A stretch of DNA of 17,653 bases from Baffinella frigidus (taxonomy: Eukaryota; Cryptophyceae; Cryptomonadales; Baffinellaceae), in NCBI GenBank assembly GCA_026770585.1, contig MU646328.1, positions 554,805-572,457 on the forward strand, read 5' to 3'. Positions 8,501 to 14,700 of the stretch are shown here, one piece after another. The notes under the pieces are model-generated. The model made no database searches, was not told the origin of the DNA, and was given only the letters and a program-made list of their open reading frames with translations. Each line of letters begins with the position of its first letter. Within the stretch, counting starts at the first letter, position 1. Made by a program: the position numbers and the translations under genes.

Positions 8501-11500
8501 GATCGAGGACTTGACCATGCATAAGGAAACGGTCTCGTCCCCGAACTTGCTCCTTTTGATGTAAACATGCCCCAAGCTCGCGCCTTTTCGCGGACGCGAC
8601 AGTGTGTTGTTTCCTGACGCGAGTGTGTTGTGTCATCAAAGAGTGTGTTGTATCCTGATGCTGACGCAAACGTGTCCTCTTTCCGTGCTAACAGCGTCGC
8701 GGGACGCGCGTGTCGCGATCCTCGAGCGGAAGGTGTCTGTGCCCCGGAGTGTTCAGCACACTCTACAAAAGCGAAATCGCGACGTTTCGCGGACGTGACA
8801 GTGTGTTGTTTCCTGACGCTGACACGGAATCGCGCGGTTTTGCTGGCGAGAGTGTGTCGTTTACTGATGCTGACGCGATAGGGTGTGGTTTCGGGGCAGC
8901 TTGCGTCAAGGGACTCGCGCGTCGCGACGCTCGAGCGAGAGGTGTCTGTTCTCCGGGCTAAGGTCACGCGAGACCCATCCTTACCTCCTCAGAGAGATTG
9001 ATAATTTATTGCAAAACAACCAGCGTCGACAGCCAGCGCCGCACATGCTACGCGCTGTGCCACTTACTATACCCCGTGTCGGCCGCTCGTACGAGCATTT
9101 TCCGGATGGATTCTAAGTCCACCTCATACCCTTACCTCCTCACACTATACGCCAGGCAGCCAGCGCCGTTTGTTGATTGCACCGATAGGCGCAATTCACA
9201 TGCAATGGTGACTTTACATGCAGCAGTGACTTGCCATGCAACAGTTTCAGCTGCATCATCCGCGCGAGAGAGCGAAGAAAGCCCTTGCCGTGCTTGCGCG
9301 GGTAAGGGGGGCATCTCTCTCGTGGCTCAGCACCCTCGAGCTGACGGTTCCAGATGTATCTTTTTTCCCCATAAATTGGCAGAGGCGGGCCCGTCAGATC
9401 CCCTTTCGAGATTTAAACTGTATGAACCGCGCCAGACCCGTCCAAACCGCTCGTCAGAAGTGACTTGCCATGCAACAGTTTCAGTCGTATCATCCGCGCG
9501 AGAGTGCGTCACCCTGAGGCACTAAATCACTTGGATCCCGTGTAGCATCATGAACCCTACACCCCAAACAAAATTTCACCCCTAAAACCCAAACCCTCAA
9601 ACCCAAACCTTGAAACCTTCAACCCAACCGCTAATCCCTCAGCAAAGAAAACAGCTGGGACCCCCCCCGGGAAAGGAGCAGGATCATAACCTGTTGAGAT
9701 CCTCAATATCATAACCTGTTGGGATCCTCATTATCATAACCTGTTGTAATGCTCGTGCAGGTGGCGGGTGCGGAGGACGTATCGCGCATGGAGCGGGAAC
9801 AGCGCGAGGTCCCTCCCCCCCACGTGTTCTGAAACTACCCGCCCCTAAAGTTGACACGTGGTCTTGGAAGTTCAGGTCCCGCCCCCCCTCGGATTCTGAA
9901 ACAGCCTTTCCGTTAAGTTGACATATAGTGCTAAAGTTGACATGTCGTCAAAGTTGACATGTGGGAAGTTGACCTGCTGCGGGCGCCACAGCCCAGTCTG
10001 AGCCTGTGTGTATTTGTATTTTAGAATTCACGATTCCAATTCCTGTATTTCAGAATGAATGGTTCCAATTTCTTCATTTCTTGTAATCAAACAGCATTTC
10101 CTGTAATCAAACGTAATCCCTGTAATCAAACATTCCAACGCGTGTGGGCAGGGCTGGGGTCTGCACTTCCTGTAATAATGGTTCCAATTCCCAACGGCTC
10201 CAGTTCCTGTGACCATGGATCTAATTCCCAACGGATAATGGCCCCTATTCCAGGACTGGGAGAACAGGGCAGACTTGCTCGCGCGCGCCAAAGACGAGGC
10301 AGAGGCGGCCCTCCAGAAGGCGCGCGCGCAGGAGGTGAGGGGGCCTCATTTGATGCGCCGCATAGGGCGTAAAATGGTGATGGACAGGGCGCAAAATCAT
10401 CGTTGGTGGCCCTTCGGAAAGCCCTCGAGCAGGAGGTCTCTTTTTCGCTCCAAAGTTGACGGGTTTGTACCGTAAACCCAGCGTGTCAACTTACGAATAG
10501 CCCGCTTGCGCGTCAAAGACGAGGCGGAGGCGGCTCTCCAGAAGGCGCGCGCGCAGGAGGTCTCTTTTCCGCTCCAAAGTTGACGGATTTGTACCACCAA
10601 CCCAGCATGTCAACTTAACGATAGTTTTCCTCTTGCGCCAAGGACGATGCGGAGGTCGCGCTTCGGAAAGCCCGCGAACAGGAGGCGAGGGGGCGGGAAA
10701 TGATTCAGAAAGGGGCCGTGGATTGATTCTAGACGGGGCGCGAAATGATTACTGGGGCTCCGGAAAGCGCGCGAGCAGAAGGTGGAGGGGCCTGAAATGA
10801 TTTCGGAAGGGGCGCATATTGAGCAAATTGAGACTGGACGGTCGCAATCCAGTCTCAACTCCTGCTCAATCATTTTTCGAAATGATTGAGCAGGAGTTGA
10901 GGGGGCTCCAATTGATTCCGCATTGGGCGCAAAATGATTATGGGCGGTGCGCGAAATGATTGAGCAGGAGTTGAGGGGGCTCCAAATGATTCTGCATGGC
11001 GCAAAATGATTCTGGATGGGGCGCGAAATGATTCTGAGTGGGGCGCTAAATGCTTCTGGGTGGGGCGCAAGATGATGGCAGTTCCAGAGCGAGGCTGCTG
11101 CGCTGGCTGGGCTTGATGCTTCTGGGTGGGGCGCAAAATGATGCTGAATTCAGAGGGGTTGGCAAGGGGAGATTGCGGCTCAAAATGAGTAAGAGTGGGG
11201 CTCACGATGATTGTGGGTGGGGTGCGAAATGATTATGGACGGGGCATGAAATGATTCTGGGTGGGGCGCAAAATGATGGCAGTTCCAGAGCGAGGCTGCG
11301 GCGGAGGCCGCGCGGGAGGAGACTGGCTGGGCCCGAGAGGTGTTCGCCCGCCCATCCGGAAAAAAAAACCTGTCTTGTTCGCAGGCCCGCTGGCGGGTGT
11401 ATGGAAGGGTTCAGGGTTTACGGTCGGCGGGTCTTTGAAAACCACACTCTGCGAGAGGGTACAGGTTTGGAGGTTTCTTTAGTCCCGCTTGTCAGTACCT

Positions 11501-11567
11501 CCGCAATACAGCAACTTTACCTCTCTCTGTGTGTGAGGGGAGTTGATGTTTCAGACGTGTTGCAGCG

Positions 11568-11605
<38 letters not shown>

Positions 11606-11698
11606 CGCGCTCTCTCTATCTCTCTCTCTCTCTCTCTCGCTCGCTCGCTGTCGCGCGCGCGCGCTCTCTCTCTCTTTCGCTCTCTCTCTTTCTCTCTC

Positions 11699-11751
<53 letters not shown>

Positions 11752-14700
11752 TCGGTGGCGTCCCGTCCGGCGAGAGTGGCTCCAGAAAGTGGCTACCACA
11801 CGGGAGCAGGATCGTAACCTGTTGTTCCCCGAAGCAGGATCGCAACCTGTTTGTTCCCATGGTCGCAACCTGATCATAACCTGTGTGTCCCCAATCGCAG
11901 GAGAGCAGCCGCGCGACGGAACGGGCCCGCCTCGCTCAGGAGGCCGAGCACCGTATCGCGTCCCAGGTTTTGCTCCTAAGTTGACGGATTTGTACCACGC
12001 GCCCTGGATGTCAACTTACGAATAGTCGGTTAACGCGACAGAACGGGCCCGCCTTGCTCAAGAGGCCGAGCACCGTATCGCGTCCCAGGTCCGGTCTATT
12101 CGCTCTTACCAGTGTGGTGCGCCCGGGGTCTTCCCCGCGCCAAAGTTGACAGATTTGTACCGTGAAACCGGCGTGTCAACTTAGGAATAGTCCGTCAGCG
12201 CGACGGAACGGGCCCGCCTCGCGCAAGAGACCGAGCACCGTATCGTGTCCTAGGTCCTACTTTCAGTCTATTTGGGCGTACCGATCTGGTCCTCCCAGGC
12301 TGTTTTCGGTGCTAAAGTTGACGGATTAGTACCGCGGACCCTGCTTGTCAACTTAAGAATAGTCGTTCTACATCACCCGGGTTGACCGACTGTTCTCGGC
12401 GGAAACGCGCCCAGATTGACTGGGATGGAGATAGGCCTCTGGGATGGAGATAGCACCTCATTGCGTCCAAGGTACGTCCCCCGTAAAGCCTCCATGACGC
12501 CATGAAGCCCACATGAAGCCATGCGGCCCCGATGAAGCTGCAACAAGGACGCATGGAGCCTCCTGGATCTTGGCAAACGTTTTTTTTGGACAATTTGGTA
12601 TTTTTGAACACATGTTTGTTCGCAGGTGCGGGCGATAGAGGATGCGCGCGATTCGGCAGTTTCGGAGGTGCGGCAGTGCTCCGCGGGTGCCAACGAGATG
12701 TCGGGCAAGGTCGAAACCCGAAACCCCAAACCGCTCCAAAGTTGACGGATTTGTGACGCGGGCCAGAATGTCGACTTGAGAAGAGCCGGTCTACCCGGGT
12801 GAGATTCGGCAGTCTCGGAGGTGCGGCAGTGCAGCGCGGGCGCGAATGGGATGTCGGGCAAGGTGAGCCCGAGCTCATTTCCGGTCCGAAGCTGACGGAT
12901 TTTTACCGCAAACTCGGCATGCCGACTTGAGAATAGTCGGGCGACCTGCTACTGTAAAGCCACAGGGGAAGCTTCAATTTCTCTGGACACGACACTATTG
13001 TTGCCATTTGACGAATTTTGGTCACGTCCTTGGGGCAAAAATTGCCTTTTGAGGGTAAAATGGCTCCAACGTAGCGGCAAGGATCATTGCCGCTACTTTT
13101 TGAAACTTCCCCTGGGGCTTTCCAGTAGTGAGTGGGGCAGATGTAGAAGGTGCAGACCCCCCGTAGCGGATCGAACCGGGGTTTGACAAGGTTCTCTTCT
13201 GTTGACTAATCCCAGCGATTCCTGGTACACACCCTCCCCGGTTCAGAGATCGCCCCGGTACAAATCAGGTACCGTTTAGTCAACAGTCGCGGGACTCCTC
13301 TACTGTACTGAGGCGGGCTCGTCTTGTACTGAGGCGGGCTCGTCCTTGTACTGAGGCGGGCTCGTCCTTTTGATCACTCATCTCCAGGCTTGAGAGGAAT
13401 GGAGAAGGGACGCGCAGGTGCGACTGGTCTTAGTTCGTCCTTTAGGTCCTTTAGGTTTTAATTTCGAGCCCTCTCTGGACGCCTTAAGTTTATGGTCCGA
13501 CGTCATAAGTTCAATAAAAGTCTCTTCTCCTGCGACAGCGTTCCGGAACTAGGCACTGAAGCGGGGGTGCTTGGACGAGGTCTAAACCGGGGACGGTTTG
13601 CACCAGGAACTCCTGTGTTTAGTCAGCAGTCGAGCAAACGTTTGTTCGCAGGTGCGGCAGCTTGCCGAGCGGAACGAGGCTGTGAGCCGCGGGAGCTGGA
13701 CGGTGCCGGTTAGTCAACGGTAAAATCAAGTGGTCCAACACTTTAGACGGTGTCGTACGTCACGTCAGACGTTAAAAGTTGTGGTAAGCGGTGACGTACG
13801 TTGAAAGTTGTGGTACGCGCAGGTGCGGCAGCTTGCCGAGCGGAACGAGGCGCTGAAGCGGGAGCTTGACACGCGGATAGCCGACGCCGAGCAGCGGTGC
13901 GCACCCTCAACCCTGAAACCTAAACCCCAAACCCTAAACCCTAAACCCTAGACCCTCAACCCTAAACCCCACACCCTACACCCCAAACCATAAACCATAA
14001 ACCCTAAACCCTAAACTCTCAACCCTAAACCCTAAACCCTAAACCCCAAACACTAAACTCCCAACCCTAAACCCTAAACCCTGAAGGTTGGCGACGGAGG
14101 TGGAGAGGCGTCAGGGGTCAGAAACGCGCTCCCCCCAAACTATAAACCCCAGACACAAAACTACTCAACCACTCAACCCAAAACCCGATACTCGAAACCC
14201 GAAACCCCAAACCCCAAACCCCAAACCCCAAACCAGGTTAGCGACGGAGGTGCAGAGGCGGCAAGGGTCTGAGACGCGCGTCGAGTGCTGAATACCGAAT
14301 ACCGAACGCCGAATGTCGAACACCGAAGCAGCAGGGACGCCCAACCACGCTAAACCCTGAAAATTCGAACAGGTTAGCGACGGAGGTGGAGAGGCGGCAG
14401 GGGGTAGAAGCGCGCGCCACCCGCCTCGAAAAGCAGGTTCGCCCACCGTCAACCCAGGGTCCAGGGTCTAGGGTGAAGGAATTAGGGGTTCGGGACTAGG
14501 GGTTCATGGTTCAGGGTCTAGGGTTTTGAGATTAGGGGCTCGGGGTTTAGAGTCTAGGGTTTCGGGATTAGGGGGTGGATTTTTACACGGTTTACGGCTC
14601 AGGGTCTAGGGTCCACAGTTGCGGGTCTTGCCTGGTCGGTGTTAGTGTGGACCAGAGGTGGAGAAGCAGCAGGGGGTAGAGGCGCCACCCGCCTCGAAAA

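Larger units (their letters stand above)
10690..11275 (+). repeat. GGGGCGCAAAATGATT repeat field
   Basis: About fifteen diverged units of TGGGTGGGGCGCAAAATGAT separate exon K from exon L. One unit end became the exon L intron border (ATGATGGCAG). Confidence 0.75.

Noticed and set aside
8446-8967. 173-codon minus-strand frame
   Set aside because: It is the antisense of exons G and H and the GTGTGTTGTTTCCTGACGC repeats; the plus strand has splice borders and heptad-patterned peptides.
11543-12025. Ser/Leu-rich and, on the other strand, Arg/Glu-rich open frames
   Set aside because: They are generated by the (TC)n microsatellite at 11570-11748.
12348-12878. 176-codon minus-strand frame
   Set aside because: Antisense to exon O and its copy; Pro/Ser/Arg-rich with no recognisable domain, while the plus strand has matching exons.
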